Shown: positions 1-10,287, numbered from the stretch's first letter. The stretch: 64,000 nucleotides of DNA from Mesorhizobium sp. M1D.F.Ca.ET.043.01.1.1 (GCF_003952385.1 NZ_CP034444.1:3100001-3164000); one strand, 5' to 3'. Translations and numbers: made by a program. Notes: generated by a model not told the origin, from the letters alone.

Positions 1-35
1 CATGTGCAGCCGGCGGACCTGCCGGGAGGAAATGG

Positions 36-953
36 ATGCCGTTCAGGCGCAGAAAGAACACGGCCGCGATCCCGCGAACGGTGCCCGCCTTCGAGCACAT
101 CGTAACCGAGGCGAGCGACAGCTTTCTCTGGCGGCTGGACGACTATCCGTGGGAGCGCAATGTCTGGAATTTCCATCCGGAATACGAGATCCATCTGCTC
201 AGGAAATCCTCCGGCGTGGTGCTGGTCGGCGACCATATCGGCGAGTTCGGGCCGGGGTACCTCACCATCGTCGGCGGCGGGCTGCCGCATGACTGGGTGA
301 CGGCGGTACAGCCCGGCGAGCTGATCGAGGGCCGCGACATCGTCCTGCAGTTCGATCCCGAGCGGCTGCGCGGGTCGGCCGGGCTGCTGCCGGAACTGCG
401 CGAGCTGGAGCCGTTCCTGGAGCGCTCGCTGCGCGGCATGGTCTTCCATGGCCAGACGGCGCTGGACGGCGCCGAGCTGATGGAACGAATGGGGGAGGTG
501 CATGGGCTGGCAAGGTTCCGCATGTTCCTCGAAATGCTCGACCTTTTGGCCACCACCGACGAATACGAGCTGTTGTCGTCACCTGACTTTTCCCCGCTTC
601 TCGACGCCGAGTCGCTGGACATCGTTCAGCGTTCGCTGACCTATCTGTTCCAGCATTTCGCCGAGGATTTGAAGCTGCCGGATGTGGCGAAACTCGCCGG
701 CATGAGCGAGAGCACGTTCTCGCGTTTCTTCCAGAAGAACACCGGCAACTCCTTCAGCGACCATCTTGCGAAGCTCAGGCTCTGGCAGGCCTGCAAGCTG
801 CTTGCCGATACCGAGATCCCGATCACCGATATCTGCTTCCAGGTCGGCTACATGAACATCTCGAATTTCAACCGGGCTTTCCTGCGCAAGCACAAGATGA
901 CGCCGTCATCCTACCGCAAGCTGTCGCGGCAACGCCTGACCATGCGGGCCTGA
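36..953 (+). CDS. AraC-family transcriptional regulator
   Basis: A 305-residue regulator. The N-terminal two thirds look like a cupin-type sensor domain (aromatic, histidine-containing segment around residues 35-90). Residues about 200-300 form the paired helix-turn-helix DNA-binding domain of the AraC/XylS family, with the typical second-helix segment FNRAFLRKHKMTPSSYRK. The start at 36 is preceded by GGGAGGA at 24-30 with suitable spacing. It reads toward the ABC importer starting at 1184 and probably controls it in response to the imported sugar or polyol; the ligand is not readable from sequence. Family is confident, role is inferred from position. Confidence 0.9.
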   Translation: MPFRRRKNTAAIPRTVPAFEHIVTEASDSFLWRLDDYPWERNVWNFHPEYEIHLLRKSSGVVLVGDHIGEFGPGYLTIVGGGLPHDWVTAVQPGELIEGRDIVLQFDPERLRGSAGLLPELRELEPFLERSLRGMVFHGQTALDGAELMERMGEVHGLARFRMFLEMLDLLATTDEYELLSSPDFSPLLDAESLDIVQRSLTYLFQHFAEDLKLPDVAKLAGMSESTFSRFFQKNTGNSFSDHLAKLRLWQACKLLADTEIPITDICFQVGYMNISNFNRAFLRKHKMTPSSYRKLSRQRLTMRA

Positions 954-1183
954 TCGCATCAGGAACCGGCTCTCCTGATACTCGTGTGACGACCAGACTC
1001 TGCCTTCCCCGTTTTTTGCGCCGCACAATGCATAAAAGTACAGGTCCGATGCAACGGGGCTTCTAGTCTCGCTCCTTCCAACTCCTCATTTTGGCGACGG
1101 GTGGCAGGTCACCCGGGCGACGGTGAGGGTCGCTTAGCCCGAGAACCTCCGCTTCCGCGAGTGTTCCTGGAGGAGAAAAATCA

Positions 1184-2458
1184 ATGAAATCATATCGGCT
1201 CGCTGCCAGCCTCGGCGCAGCGTTCGTGCTTACCGCTTCCGTATCAACCGCAGCACTTGCCCAGGCGCCGGCCTGCTCGGCCCCGGTCAAGGTGCTGGCG
1301 CAGCCACGCGACGGCCTGACGCTTCTGGAGGACTCCAAGGACGAGTTCAAGAAGCTCTCCGGCGCCTCGTTCCAGATCGACTACCTCAACGAGAACGACC
1401 GTCGCGCCAAGTCGCGCGCCGACGCCTCTACCGTCGGCAACTACAACGTCTATTATGTCGACGAGGCCAATGTGGCGCTGTTCGCGTCCTCGGGCTGGAT
1501 CGCGCCGCTGACCGATTATTATCCGGCCGACTATGACTTCGCCGATTTCGATCCGGGCCGCCAGAAGGTTGCCACCTATGACGGCAAGGTGTGGTTCGCG
1601 CCGCTCACCGGCGGCGGCGACCTTATGGTCTATCGCAAGGACGTGCTGGAGGCCGCCGGCATCCAGCCGCCGAAGACGCTCGACGAGCTGATCGCCGACG
1701 TCCCGAAGCTGACCAATGCCGACAAGAGCATGTACGGCATCGCGCTGCGCGGCGCGCGCGGCTCGGGCGCCAATGTCTGGCGCTGGATGCCGTTCTTCAA
1801 GGCTTATGGCGGCACATGGTTCGACGGCGACAAGCCGGCTTTCAATTCGGACGCGGCCGTCAAGGCGACGGAGACCTATCTGAAGCTGTTCAAGGACTCC
1901 GCGCCCGGCACCCAGACCGGCAGCTGGGATGAATCGACCGGCGCCTTCCTCTCCGGCCAGGTCGCCATCCTCGTCGAATCGACGCCGCTGTCGGGCATGG
2001 CGGTCGACCCGAAGACCTCGCAAGTGGTCGGCAAGGTCGGCTTCCTGCCGCCGCCTTCGCCGCTGCCCGGCGGCGGCTACGGCCACGGGCTCGCCATCGG
2101 CACGAAGGCCAATGCGGATGACGCGGCGAAGAAATGCGCCGGCCTGTTCATCGCCTGGGCGACGTCCAAAGAAAACGAGAAGCGCCGGCTCGACGCCCAC
2201 CAGTTCGGCGAGCTGAACCGCACGAGCATCCTCTCCAGCAAGGAATTCGCCGACATCTACGGCGCCGATCTTGGCAAGGCGCTGGCCGATACCGGCAAGG
2301 TGACGGCGGTGAACTTCTGGCAGGATCCACGCTGGCCCGATCTCGGCGACCGCTGGGGCATCATCCTGGAGGAGCTGGTCACCGGCACGCGCACCGACAT
2401 CAAGGGCGGCCTCAGCGAGCTCAAGGCCTATGCCAACGAGCTGGCGAAGAAGAAGTAA
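1184..2458 (+). CDS. ABC sugar/polyol importer, periplasmic binding protein
   Basis: A 424-residue extracellular solute-binding protein of the family 1 (MalE-like) group. Residues 1-26 are a Sec signal peptide ending ALA before QAPA. The start is fixed by GGAGGAG about 7 bases upstream. It is followed by two permeases, a zinc-type dehydrogenase and an ATPase in one direction, so it is the binding component of a complete importer. Substrate is unknown; the neighbouring sorbitol/xylitol-type dehydrogenase suggests a polyol. A perfect 12-bp inverted repeat lies directly after the stop. Confidence 0.9.
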   Translation: MKSYRLAASLGAAFVLTASVSTAALAQAPACSAPVKVLAQPRDGLTLLEDSKDEFKKLSGASFQIDYLNENDRRAKSRADASTVGNYNVYYVDEANVALFASSGWIAPLTDYYPADYDFADFDPGRQKVATYDGKVWFAPLTGGGDLMVYRKDVLEAAGIQPPKTLDELIADVPKLTNADKSMYGIALRGARGSGANVWRWMPFFKAYGGTWFDGDKPAFNSDAAVKATETYLKLFKDSAPGTQTGSWDESTGAFLSGQVAILVESTPLSGMAVDPKTSQVVGKVGFLPPPSPLPGGGYGHGLAIGTKANADDAAKKCAGLFIAWATSKENEKRRLDAHQFGELNRTSILSSKEFADIYGADLGKALADTGKVTAVNFWQDPRWPDLGDRWGIILEELVTGTRTDIKGGLSELKAYANELAKKK

Positions 2459-2466
2459 TCCTCCCG

Positions 2467-2522
2467 CCCGCGGCGCGCTGTTCACGGCGTTCGAAGGAAT
2501 GCCGGGACCTGCGCGCCGCGGG
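2467..2522 (+). other. Intercistronic stem-loop after binding-protein gene
   Basis: CCCGCGGCGCGC at 2467-2478 is the exact reverse complement of GCGCGCCGCGGG at 2511-2522, giving a 12-bp GC stem 9 bases after the stop of the binding-protein gene. Such hairpins after the first gene of ABC operons commonly protect the upstream mRNA or partly terminate, so that binding protein exceeds permease. That function is inferred. No strong T-run follows, so full termination is unlikely. Confidence 0.65.
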
Positions 2523-2560
2523 TTTCATGCCCGGAAGCCAAACCAAGCAAGGACAGGCCG

Positions 2561-3427
2561 ATGCGCCGACGTTCTTCCCTGCCCATCACCTTTCTCGTTC
2601 CGACGCTCGCCATCCTGCTCGTGCTGTCGATGGTGCCGACGCTCTACGCCATCGTGATCGCGCTACAGAACCGCGAGCTCAGCACGCCGGGCTATTCCTG
2701 GGTCTGGTTCTCGAACTTCGCCGATCTCTTTACCGACCGCCGCTTCCTCAATGCCGTCTGGGTGTCGGTGAAATGGGAGATCGTCACCGTCGTGGCGACG
2801 ATGGTGGTGGCGATCGGGCTCGGCGTGCTGATGTTCGAGGCCGCCGGCCCACGCCTGCGCAATGTCTACTGCCTGCTGTTCATCATCCCTGTTCTGCTGC
2901 CGCGCGTCTCGGCGGCTTTCGTGTGGAAGTTCGCCTATCACCCGCTCTACGGCATCGCCACCTATCCCTACCGGCTCATCACCGGCGGGCTGATCTTCGA
3001 CCCGCTGTCCAAGGCCTCGACGGCACTGTTCGCCGTTGCGTCGGTCGACGTCTGGCAATGGGGCCTGTTCTTCGCCGTCATCGTGCTCAAGCTTCTGGAG
3101 ACCTTGCCGCCGCAGCCGGTCGAGGCGGCGCGGCTCGACCACGCCAAGCGCTGGCAGATCCACGCCTATGTCACCCTGCCGATGCTCAAGGCGCCGCTGA
3201 TCAGCCTGATGTTCGTCAAGATGATCGAATCGCTGCGCTCGTTCGACCTGATCTATGTGATGACACGCGGCGGGCCTGGCGTCGCGACCGAAACGCTCGA
3301 CATGTATGCCTTCTCGCAAGGCTTCATCGAATCCGGCAAGGTCTCCTACGCCTCCGCCATGGCGGTGCTGATGATGATCGCCACCGCCATCACCTTCACC
3401 ATGCTCTGGAAGCGGGTCCAGGCATGA
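2561..3427 (+). CDS. ABC sugar importer permease (MalF-type)
   Basis: A 288-residue inner-membrane protein with about six hydrophobic segments. It carries the binding-protein-dependent permease EAA loop ([21 protein letters not shown]), which contacts the ATPase. The first membrane segment lies at residues 8-32. Its stop overlaps the start of the next permease in an ATGA junction, indicating translational coupling. Together with the gene at 3424 it forms the transmembrane channel of the importer whose binding protein starts at 1184. Confidence 0.92.
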   Translation: MRRRSSLPITFLVPTLAILLVLSMVPTLYAIVIALQNRELSTPGYSWVWFSNFADLFTDRRFLNAVWVSVKWEIVTVVATMVVAIGLGVLMFEAAGPRLRNVYCLLFIIPVLLPRVSAAFVWKFAYHPLYGIATYPYRLITGGLIFDPLSKASTALFAVASVDVWQWGLFFAVIVLKLLETLPPQPVEAARLDHAKRWQIHAYVTLPMLKAPLISLMFVKMIESLRSFDLIYVMTRGGPGVATETLDMYAFSQGFIESGKVSYASAMAVLMMIATAITFTMLWKRVQA

Positions 3428-4239
3428 AGTCATATCGGATAAGACCGGGCCGCGTGATCGCCAAGGCCGTGCTGGCGCTGGCCGGGTTCCCGCTGGTCTG
3501 GACCGCGCTCAATGCGCTGAAGAACAATGTCGACATCATCACGCGCGTGCCGCGCCTGGTGTTTTCGCCAACGCTTGCCAACATCGGCTACATACTCGGC
3601 CGCGACAGCGTGCTGACCGGCCTCTACAACTCGGTCGTCGCCTGCGGCAGCGCCGTGCTGATCGGCGTCGCGCTCGGGCTGCCGGCGGCCTATGCGGTGG
3701 CGCGCTATCCCAATCGCTTCGCCGGCGACATCCAGTTCTTCGTGCTGTCGCTGCGCTTCCTGCCGCCGGTGGCGGTTGCCATTCCGCTGATGGTGATCTG
3801 GCTGCAGGTCGGACTCTACGACACTTTGCCGGCTTTGATCGTCACCTATTCACTGCTCACCATCTCGGTGATCATGTGGCTGGCGATCCCCGCCTTCCAG
3901 GCCGTGCCGAAGGAAATCGAGGAAGCGGCCTTCGTCGACGGCTACGGCGCCTATTCGGTGTTCTGGCGCATCGCGCTCCCCGTTGCGGCGCGCTCGCTCA
4001 TAGGCGCCATCGCCTTCAGCTTCGTGCTGGTCTGGAACGAGTTCCTGATCGCGCTGATGCTGTCGAGCTCCAACGCCAAGACCCTGCCGATCGTGGCTTC
4101 AGAGCTCTCGCAGCAAGGCATGAACGTGCCGTGGGGGATCCTCAATGCTTCGGTCGTGCTTCTGTCGCTGCCGCCGCTGCTGTTCCTCGGCGTGCTCAGC
4201 GGCTTCCTGAATTCCGTTTTCCGGCAAAAGAAAAGTTGA
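3424..4239 (+). CDS. ABC sugar importer permease (MalG-type)
   Basis: A 271-residue membrane protein and the second channel subunit of this importer. The EAA loop is visible as [21 protein letters not shown] near residues 160-180. The start is the ATG overlapping the upstream stop (ATGA). Six predicted membrane segments and this length match the MalG/UgpE group. It is immediately followed by a dehydrogenase gene. Confidence 0.92.
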   Translation: MKSYRIRPGRVIAKAVLALAGFPLVWTALNALKNNVDIITRVPRLVFSPTLANIGYILGRDSVLTGLYNSVVACGSAVLIGVALGLPAAYAVARYPNRFAGDIQFFVLSLRFLPPVAVAIPLMVIWLQVGLYDTLPALIVTYSLLTISVIMWLAIPAFQAVPKEIEEAAFVDGYGAYSVFWRIALPVAARSLIGAIAFSFVLVWNEFLIALMLSSSNAKTLPIVASELSQQGMNVPWGILNASVVLLSLPPLLFLGVLSGFLNSVFRQKKS

Positions 4240-4253
4240 TGCGAGGATACCCG

Positions 4254-5300
4254 ATGCGGGCACTGGTGCTTGAGAAAAAAGGCGAACTGTCGCTGCGCGA
4301 GATCGCGCTGCCGCTCAACGTCGGGCCGGACGACGTCAGGATCGAAATCCATACCGTCGGCGTCTGCGGCAGCGACGTGCATTACTACACCCACGGCGCC
4401 ATCGGCAGCTATATCGTGCGCGCTCCGATGGTGCTCGGCCACGAAGCGTCGGGAACGATCGTGGAGACCGGCGCCAACGTCACGAGTCTGAAAGTGGGCG
4501 ACCGCGTCTGCATGGAACCTGGCGTGCCGAACCTCTCGTCGCGCGCGACGAAGCTCGGCATCTACAATGTCGATCCGGACGTGCGCTTCTGGGCCACGCC
4601 GCCGGTGCATGGGGTGCTTGCGCCGCAAGCGGTGCATCCGGCGGCCTTCACCTACAAGCTACCGGACAATGTCTCCTTTGCCGAAGGAGCCATGGTCGAA
4701 CCCTTCGCCATCGGCATGCAGGCGGCGACGCGCGCCCGGATCGTTCCCGGCGATATCGCCGTCGTCGTCGGTTGCGGGCCGATCGGCATCATGATCGCGC
4801 TCGCCGCCCTGGCCGGAGGCTGCTCGAAGGTGCTGATCTCCGACTTTTCCGCTCCCAAGCTGGAAATCGCGGCGCGCTATCCAGGCATCGTGCCGATCAA
4901 CATCGGCGAGCGGTCGCTGGTCGAATCTGTACGGGCCGCGACCGACGGTTGGGGCGCCGACATCATCTTCGAGGCTAGCGGAAACCCGAAAGCCTTCGCC
5001 GATCTGTTCGACATCGTGCGTCCGGGCGGCGCGGTGGTGCTGGTCGGGCTGCCTGTGGAGCCGGTCAGCCTCGACGTGCCGGCAGCAATCACGAAAGAAG
5101 TGCGCATCGAGACGGTGTTCCGCTACGCCAACATCTTCGACCGCGCCCTGCAGCTGATCGCTTCCGGCAAGGTCGACCTCAAGCCGCTGATCACAGGCAC
5201 CTATGATTTCCCGGACAGCATCAAGGCGTTCGAGCGGGCGGCTGCCGGCAACCCGCAGGACGTCAAGCTGCAGATCCTGCTCACCGGCGAGAAGGGATAA
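4254..5300 (+). CDS. Zinc-type polyol dehydrogenase (sorbitol/xylitol dehydrogenase family)
   Basis: A 348-residue medium-chain dehydrogenase that would oxidise a polyol to a ketose with NAD. The catalytic-zinc region shows [13 protein letters not shown] and GHEASG, and the nucleotide fold shows VVGCGPIGI. The lobe that carries four structural-zinc cysteines in many relatives reads [21 protein letters not shown] here and has none, so only the catalytic zinc is expected. The [11 protein letters not shown] segment is typical of sorbitol/xylitol dehydrogenases. The ATG at 4254 is preferred because GCGAGGA lies just upstream; an ATG at 4239 overlaps the previous stop. It sits inside the importer operon and likely acts on its substrate. 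Confidence 0.88.
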   Translation: MRALVLEKKGELSLREIALPLNVGPDDVRIEIHTVGVCGSDVHYYTHGAIGSYIVRAPMVLGHEASGTIVETGANVTSLKVGDRVCMEPGVPNLSSRATKLGIYNVDPDVRFWATPPVHGVLAPQAVHPAAFTYKLPDNVSFAEGAMVEPFAIGMQAATRARIVPGDIAVVVGCGPIGIMIALAALAGGCSKVLISDFSAPKLEIAARYPGIVPINIGERSLVESVRAATDGWGADIIFEASGNPKAFADLFDIVRPGGAVVLVGLPVEPVSLDVPAAITKEVRIETVFRYANIFDRALQLIASGKVDLKPLITGTYDFPDSIKAFERAAAGNPQDVKLQILLTGEKG

Positions 5301-5303
5301 GGG

Positions 5304-6389
5304 ATGTCGGCGATCGTTTGCTCCCATGTCGACAAGGCCTATGGCGCCACAACCGTCATCCGCGATCTCAACCTCTCGATCGAGGAGCACGAATTCGTCG
5401 TGTTCCTCGGCCCGTCGGGCTGCGGCAAATCTACCCTGCTCCGGATGCTGGCCGGGCTGGAGGACATCAGCGGCGGTGAGGTTTCGATCGGCGGCAAGGT
5501 GGTGAACGATCTCGACCCAGGCGACCGCGGCATCGCCATGGTGTTCCAGAACTACGCGCTCTATCCGCATATGACGATCTTCGACAACATCGCCTTCGGG
5601 CTGAGGCGGCAGAAGGTGCCGGCCGCCGAGATCAAGAAGCGGGTCGAGGCGGTGTCCAGAACGCTCGGCCTGGAACCCTATCTCGGCCGCAAGCCGACCG
5701 AGCTGTCCGGCGGACAGCAGCAACGCGTGGCGATCGCGCGCGCCATGATCAAGACGCCGAAAGTGTTCCTGTTCGACGAGCCGCTGTCCAATCTGGACGC
5801 CAAGCTGCGCAACCATATGCGCGTCGAGGTCGCCAGGCTGCACCAGTCGCTGAAGACCACGACCGTCTATGTCACCCACGACCAGCTCGAGGCGATGACT
5901 TTGGCCGATCGCATCTTGCTCCTGAAGGACGGCGTGATCGAGCAGATCGGCTCGCCGGCGGAGATCTATCGCCGTCCCGGCAATATGTTCGTGGCCGGTT
6001 TCATCGGCACGCCGAACATGAATTTCATCGAGGTGACGGTCAGTCGGGCAGAGAACGGGTGGACCCTGAACGGCGCCGGGACGGTGCTTCCGATCGAGGG
6101 CGGGGGATTCCATCTGCAGCATGGCGACCGCGCCGTCCTGGGCATCCGGCCCCCGGACCTGAAGACGGCAAGCAACGATGCGGGCAGCAAGCTTTTGCTG
6201 GGCACGGCCGACCTCATCGAATTCCACGGCAATGACGCGCTGGTGACCTTCGGCTCGGGCGGCAAGGAAATCAGCGCGCTGGTGCCGGCCCGCGAATGCC
6301 CGGACCTCAGCGCGCCTGTGCGTTACACGTTCGACGAAGAAAGCATTCATCTGTTCGATGCGACGGGCATGTCGCTGCGCAAGCAGTAG
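5304..6389 (+). CDS. ABC sugar importer ATPase (MalK/UgpC-type)
   Basis: A 361-residue ATPase. Walker A is GPSGCGKST at about residues 36-44, the signature is LSGGQQQR, and Walker B is VFLFDEP. A C-terminal regulatory OB-type region is present, as in MalK. It starts 3 bases after the dehydrogenase stop and completes the importer. The next gene is convergent at 6409, leaving only 19 bases between stops. Confidence 0.93.
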   Translation: MSAIVCSHVDKAYGATTVIRDLNLSIEEHEFVVFLGPSGCGKSTLLRMLAGLEDISGGEVSIGGKVVNDLDPGDRGIAMVFQNYALYPHMTIFDNIAFGLRRQKVPAAEIKKRVEAVSRTLGLEPYLGRKPTELSGGQQQRVAIARAMIKTPKVFLFDEPLSNLDAKLRNHMRVEVARLHQSLKTTTVYVTHDQLEAMTLADRILLLKDGVIEQIGSPAEIYRRPGNMFVAGFIGTPNMNFIEVTVSRAENGWTLNGAGTVLPIEGGGFHLQHGDRAVLGIRPPDLKTASNDAGSKLLLGTADLIEFHGNDALVTFGSGGKEISALVPARECPDLSAPVRYTFDEESIHLFDATGMSLRKQ

Positions 6390-6408
6390 GCCGAAGCAGG
6401 CCTCCGCT

Positions 6409-7995
6409 TTACCCGATCGCGTCGAGAGCCCGGCGCTGCCGGTGCATCTCGAGGAAAATGCGGTAGTCGCGGTCGAAGCGGGCGCCTGCGGCGGGGTTCG
6501 AGGGGCGAGTCCTGCCGCCCTGCTGCATGGCGACGCAAGCCGCGTTCAGATCCGGGTAAAGCCCGGCGGCGGTGGCCGCCACCATGCCGGTGCCGAGCAG
6601 CACCGCCTCGTCGGCCAGCGGCTCGATGACGGTGCAGCCGGTGGCGTCGGCATAGAGCTCCATCAAAAGCGGGTTCTTGGTGTGGCCGCCGGTGACATGC
6701 AGGGTGTCGATCAGGTAACCGTTCTCGTTCAGCGCCTCCAGCACATGGCGCACGCCGAGCGCGATGCCGACGGCGGTGCGCCAGTAGAGCTTGCACAGGC
6801 TGTCGAAGGAAGAGTCCAGCGTCAGCCCGCTGACCACGCCGACCGCGTGCGGATCGGCGAGCGGCGAGCGGTTGCCATGGAAATCCGGCAGCACATGCAG
6901 CCGCGCCGCCAGCGCATCGCCTTCCACGGCGCGCAGTTCGGCGACGCGCCTGGCGATCCTGGCATGCATCGCCGCATCCGGCTCGCCGCCGGCGCCATGC
7001 CAGCGGATGATGTGGTCGAGCAGCGCGCCGGTGGCCGACTGGCCGCCTTCGGACAGCCATAGCCTCGGCAGAGCGGCGCCAAAATAAGGGCCCCAGACGC
7101 CGGCGAAAGGCTGCGGATCCTGCGACATCGCCATGACGCAGGACGAGGTGCCGGCAATCAGCGCCAGATGCCGGCTGATATCCGTCTCGTCGCCGGCAAA
7201 ACCGCCGAGCACCCCGAGCGCGCCGGCATAGGCGTCGATGACCCCTGCGCCGACCCGGCAATTCCCGGTCAGGCCGAGCTCGGCGGCGGCTTGCGCCGTC
7301 AGCGGGCCGATATCGGCGCCGACCGGGCTCGCCTTTTCCGGAAGATTGCCATGCTCGAAAAGATCGCCAAGGCCGACGAGCTCGAAGAAATCGCGCCGCC
7401 AGCTCGTCTCCTCATGCGCCAGATAGGTCCATTTGGCCGTCAGCGTGCATTGCGAGCGGGCGAGCGAGCCGGTCGCCTTCCAGGTCAGGAAATCGGCAAG
7501 GTCGAACAGATAGCCGGCTTCGTTCCAGGTTCCGGGCAGGTTGCGCTTCAGCCACATCAGCTTCGGCGTTTCCATTTCCGGCGACATCACGCCGCCGATA
7601 TAGTCGAGCACGGCATGGCCGCTTCTGGTGCATTCGTCGGCCTCGGCGATGGCGCGGTGATCGAGCCAGACGATGGTGTCCCAGCGCCTCTCGCCGGTGA
7701 CGGAGACGCTGAGCTGGCCGCCCTGGCCGTTTCGCACCACAAGCGAGCAGGTGGCGTCGAAGGAGATGCCGACGATATCGGCGGCGGCGACGTTCGCCTT
7801 CTCGCGCGCGGCGCGCACGGCAGCACAGACGGCCGACCAGATATTTTCCGAATCGTGCTCGGCGTGATCGGGCCTGGGCTGGTGCATGGCAATCGGCCGA
7901 TCGGCGCGGCCAAGCAGATTGCCATGCGAGTCGAGAATGCCCGCGCGAGCGCTCCCGGTGCCGACATCGACCGCGCAAACGAAACTCGTCGTCAA
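6409..7995 (-). CDS. FGGY-family pentulose kinase (D-ribulokinase-like)
   Basis: A 528-residue carbohydrate kinase. The N-terminal phosphate-binding segment is VDVGTGSARAGI. The C-terminal domain carries the family signature around VTGGHTKNPLLMELYADATG. Length and motifs fit ribulokinases and related pentulose kinases rather than the shorter xylulokinases. It is the last gene of a minus-strand polyol operon and overlaps the HAD gene upstream (ATGA). In this setting it would phosphorylate the ketopentose made by a polyol dehydrogenase. Exact substrate is inferred. Confidence 0.87.
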   Translation of the reverse strand: MTTSFVCAVDVGTGSARAGILDSHGNLLGRADRPIAMHQPRPDHAEHDSENIWSAVCAAVRAAREKANVAAADIVGISFDATCSLVVRNGQGGQLSVSVTGERRWDTIVWLDHRAIAEADECTRSGHAVLDYIGGVMSPEMETPKLMWLKRNLPGTWNEAGYLFDLADFLTWKATGSLARSQCTLTAKWTYLAHEETSWRRDFFELVGLGDLFEHGNLPEKASPVGADIGPLTAQAAAELGLTGNCRVGAGVIDAYAGALGVLGGFAGDETDISRHLALIAGTSSCVMAMSQDPQPFAGVWGPYFGAALPRLWLSEGGQSATGALLDHIIRWHGAGGEPDAAMHARIARRVAELRAVEGDALAARLHVLPDFHGNRSPLADPHAVGVVSGLTLDSSFDSLCKLYWRTAVGIALGVRHVLEALNENGYLIDTLHVTGGHTKNPLLMELYADATGCTVIEPLADEAVLLGTGMVAATAAGLYPDLNAACVAMQQGGRTRPSNPAAGARFDRDYRIFLEMHRQRRALDAIG

Positions 7996-8675
7996 GATGC
8001 TTTTACTCTCGCTCCCAGGCCTGCAATCAGATCGGGCAATTGCAGCATGTCAGCGAATATAAAGTCCGGTTCGGTCGACGCAAGCCGCGCCTTCAATGCG
8101 GGGTTGTCCGCATGCGAGCCGCCGGTGAAGGCAAAGACGCGCATGCCCGCGGCGCGTGCCGCTGCGATGCCGGCCGGACTGTCCTCGATGACCAGGCATT
8201 TTCGCGGTTTGGCGCGCATGATGGCGGCGGCGTGGAGGAAGAGATCCGGCGCCGGCTTGCCACGCTTGACCATGGCGGCGCTGAACAGATGCGGCTCCAG
8301 CAGGCCCAGCAGGCCGGTGACGTCAAGGGCGTAGCGGATGCGCTCCAGCGTGCCGGAAGAGGCGACGCAATAGGGCAGGCCAAGCCTTGGCAGGATCTCC
8401 CTGATGCCGGGGATCGGCTTCAATTCCTCGCGGAACTTGCGCATCAGGTCGACGCGCATGGCGGTCAGATGCCGGTCGCTGATCTCCAGCCCGAACTCGC
8501 GGCCGAGGATCTCGCGCACGCTCTTCATGCTCTTGCCGAGGAAGTGCTCGTAGGCGGCATCCTCGCTGACCGTGCCGCCGGCGAGCTCGATCATGCCGAG
8601 CAGCGCCGAGACCGAGAGCGCCTCGCTGTCGACCAGCACGCCGTCGCAGTCGAAGATGACCAGTTCGGGCGTCAT
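7992..8675 (-). CDS. HAD-superfamily sugar phosphatase
   Basis: A 227-residue HAD hydrolase with the nucleophile motif DCDGVLVDSE at the N-terminus, a cap domain, and the third and fourth motifs KRGKPAPDLF and VIEDSPAGI. These are the marks of beta-phosphoglucomutase/phosphatase-like subfamily members. It lies between the mannitol dehydrogenase and the kinase in one operon and overlaps the kinase start by 4 bases. It probably dephosphorylates a sugar phosphate generated by the pathway; substrate not readable. Confidence 0.88.
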   Translation of the reverse strand: MTPELVIFDCDGVLVDSEALSVSALLGMIELAGGTVSEDAAYEHFLGKSMKSVREILGREFGLEISDRHLTAMRVDLMRKFREELKPIPGIREILPRLGLPYCVASSGTLERIRYALDVTGLLGLLEPHLFSAAMVKRGKPAPDLFLHAAAIMRAKPRKCLVIEDSPAGIAAARAAGMRVFAFTGGSHADNPALKARLASTEPDFIFADMLQLPDLIAGLGARVKAS

Positions 8676-8691
8676 GGTTTCGCGTGGAGGC

Positions 8692-10170
8692 TCAGAGCTT
8701 GCCGGCGAGAAAGCGCGTCAAGGTTTCGCGCGCGCCGTTGGCCCAGAGCACGTCGAGCGCATGGGCAAAGGCTTGCGCGAAGACGGGCGAACGGCCGACA
8801 TCGCCGTAGATGTCGTCCATGGCAAGCCAGGCGCCGGGCGCATCCTTCGCGGCACTGGCGGTCGCCTGCATGCGGTCCCAGCTCGGATCGTTCGGCTCGA
8901 TGACGGCGCCGCTGTCGGTGGTGCCGAAGCAGTAGCGGCACCAGAGCGCCGATTCCAGCGCCAGACCCGCAACGTCTTTGCCCGCCTTCAGCCGGTCGGC
9001 AATGGTCGGGATGATGAATTTCGGCTGCCGGTTGGAGCCGTCGAGGCAGAGCCTGCGGATGGTGTCGCCGATCTTCGGATTGGAGAAGCGGCGTTCGATG
9101 AGCTGGTAGTAGTCCTCCAGCACCGTGTCGGGCACCGGCGGCACCGTCGGGATGATCTCGTCGCGCTCCAGCTTGGCAAGGAAGCCGCGCACCAGCGGCT
9201 CCTGCATCGCCTCATGGACGAAATGGATGTCCATCAGCCCGGCCGGATAGGCGATGGTCGCGTGGCCGCCGTTGAGGATGCGGATCTTCATCAGCTCGTA
9301 AGGCGAGACATCCTTGACGAACTGCACGCCGGCCTTTTCGAGCGGCGGCCGGCCGGCGGTGAAATGGTCCTCCAGAACCCATTGCTTGAACGGCTCGCAG
9401 AAGACCGGCCAGTTGTCCTCGAGCCCGAAATCGCTCGCCAGGATGCCGCGCTCGCGGTCGGTGGTGGCCGGCGTGATGCGATCGACCATGCCGTTCGGAA
9501 AAGCGACCTTGTCCCTCACCCAATCGGCCAGATCCTCGTCGATAAGGCGGGCAAGGCCGATGACGCCATCGGAGGTGACGTGGCCGTTGTGAGGGATGTT
9601 GTCGCAGGACATGACGGTGAAGGGCACGATCCCGTCAGCGCGCCGGCGCACCAGCCCGGCAAGGATGATGCCGAAGACGGTCTTCGGCGCCGCGCCCGGC
9701 TGAGCATCGGCCACGATATCCGGATGGGCCGGGTTGAACTTGCCCGAGGCCGGGTCGATGAAATAGCCGCCTTCGGTGATGGTCAGCGAGACGATCTTGA
9801 TCGCCGGGTCGGCGAGCTGCTCGATCACCGCGGCCGCATCGCCGGGCGTCAGGAAATCGATCATGGCGCCGGTGACGCGGGCGCTCATATGGCCCTGGTC
9901 CTGCTCGACCACGGTGGTCAGCCAGTCCTGTTCCTCCAGCTTCGAGCGCCCTACTTTTTCGCCCTCGAACACGCCGGCGCCGATCAGCGCCCAGTCGTGG
10001 CCCAGTCCCGAATTGAACAGGTCGTCGAGATAGACGGCCTGGTGCGAGCGGTGGAAGTTGCCGACGCCGAAATGCACGATCCCGGCCTTCAGCGCGGCGC
10101 GATCGTATTTCGGACCGGAAACCTTCGAGGGAAGCTTTGCGAGGTTCGAGGAAGAGAGTTTCACGGTCAT
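8692..10170 (-). CDS. mtlK: Mannitol 2-dehydrogenase family polyol dehydrogenase
   Basis: A 492-residue long-chain polyol dehydrogenase oxidising mannitol or arabinitol to the ketose with NAD. The family signature K-x4-N-x2-H is present as KIRILNGGH. The N-terminal nucleotide-binding part begins IVHFGVGNFHRSH. The ATG at 10170 (protein MTVKLSSSNL) is chosen over one 15 codons upstream because AAGG precedes it and family members start there. Gene order smoEFGK-smoS-mtlK matches Sinorhizobium, from which the symbol is taken. Confidence 0.9.
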   Translation of the reverse strand: MTVKLSSSNLAKLPSKVSGPKYDRAALKAGIVHFGVGNFHRSHQAVYLDDLFNSGLGHDWALIGAGVFEGEKVGRSKLEEQDWLTTVVEQDQGHMSARVTGAMIDFLTPGDAAAVIEQLADPAIKIVSLTITEGGYFIDPASGKFNPAHPDIVADAQPGAAPKTVFGIILAGLVRRRADGIVPFTVMSCDNIPHNGHVTSDGVIGLARLIDEDLADWVRDKVAFPNGMVDRITPATTDRERGILASDFGLEDNWPVFCEPFKQWVLEDHFTAGRPPLEKAGVQFVKDVSPYELMKIRILNGGHATIAYPAGLMDIHFVHEAMQEPLVRGFLAKLERDEIIPTVPPVPDTVLEDYYQLIERRFSNPKIGDTIRRLCLDGSNRQPKFIIPTIADRLKAGKDVAGLALESALWCRYCFGTTDSGAVIEPNDPSWDRMQATASAAKDAPGAWLAMDDIYGDVGRSPVFAQAFAHALDVLWANGARETLTRFLAGKL

Positions 10171-10287
10171 CTTGCTTACCCTTTGGCATATATGCAGCCC
10201 AACGATCCACGCCAATTCACCCGCCTGGGGCGAGCGGTGAGGGGCGGCATCCGGTTTGCCGGCTTGCTGCCCCTCACCTGCCCCTCA

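Noticed and set aside
1146..1173. Hairpin masking the ribosome-binding site of the first binding-protein gene
   Set aside because: CCTCC and GGAGG can pair, but the stem is only five pairs and any GGAGG site in this GC-rich DNA finds such a partner.
1244..2485. Long open frames opposite to clear genes (for example 1244-2485, 4659-6350, 8572-10512, 23430-25454)
   Set aside because: They are antisense to well-supported genes, with Arg/Ala/Gly-rich translations typical of shadows in GC-rich DNA.
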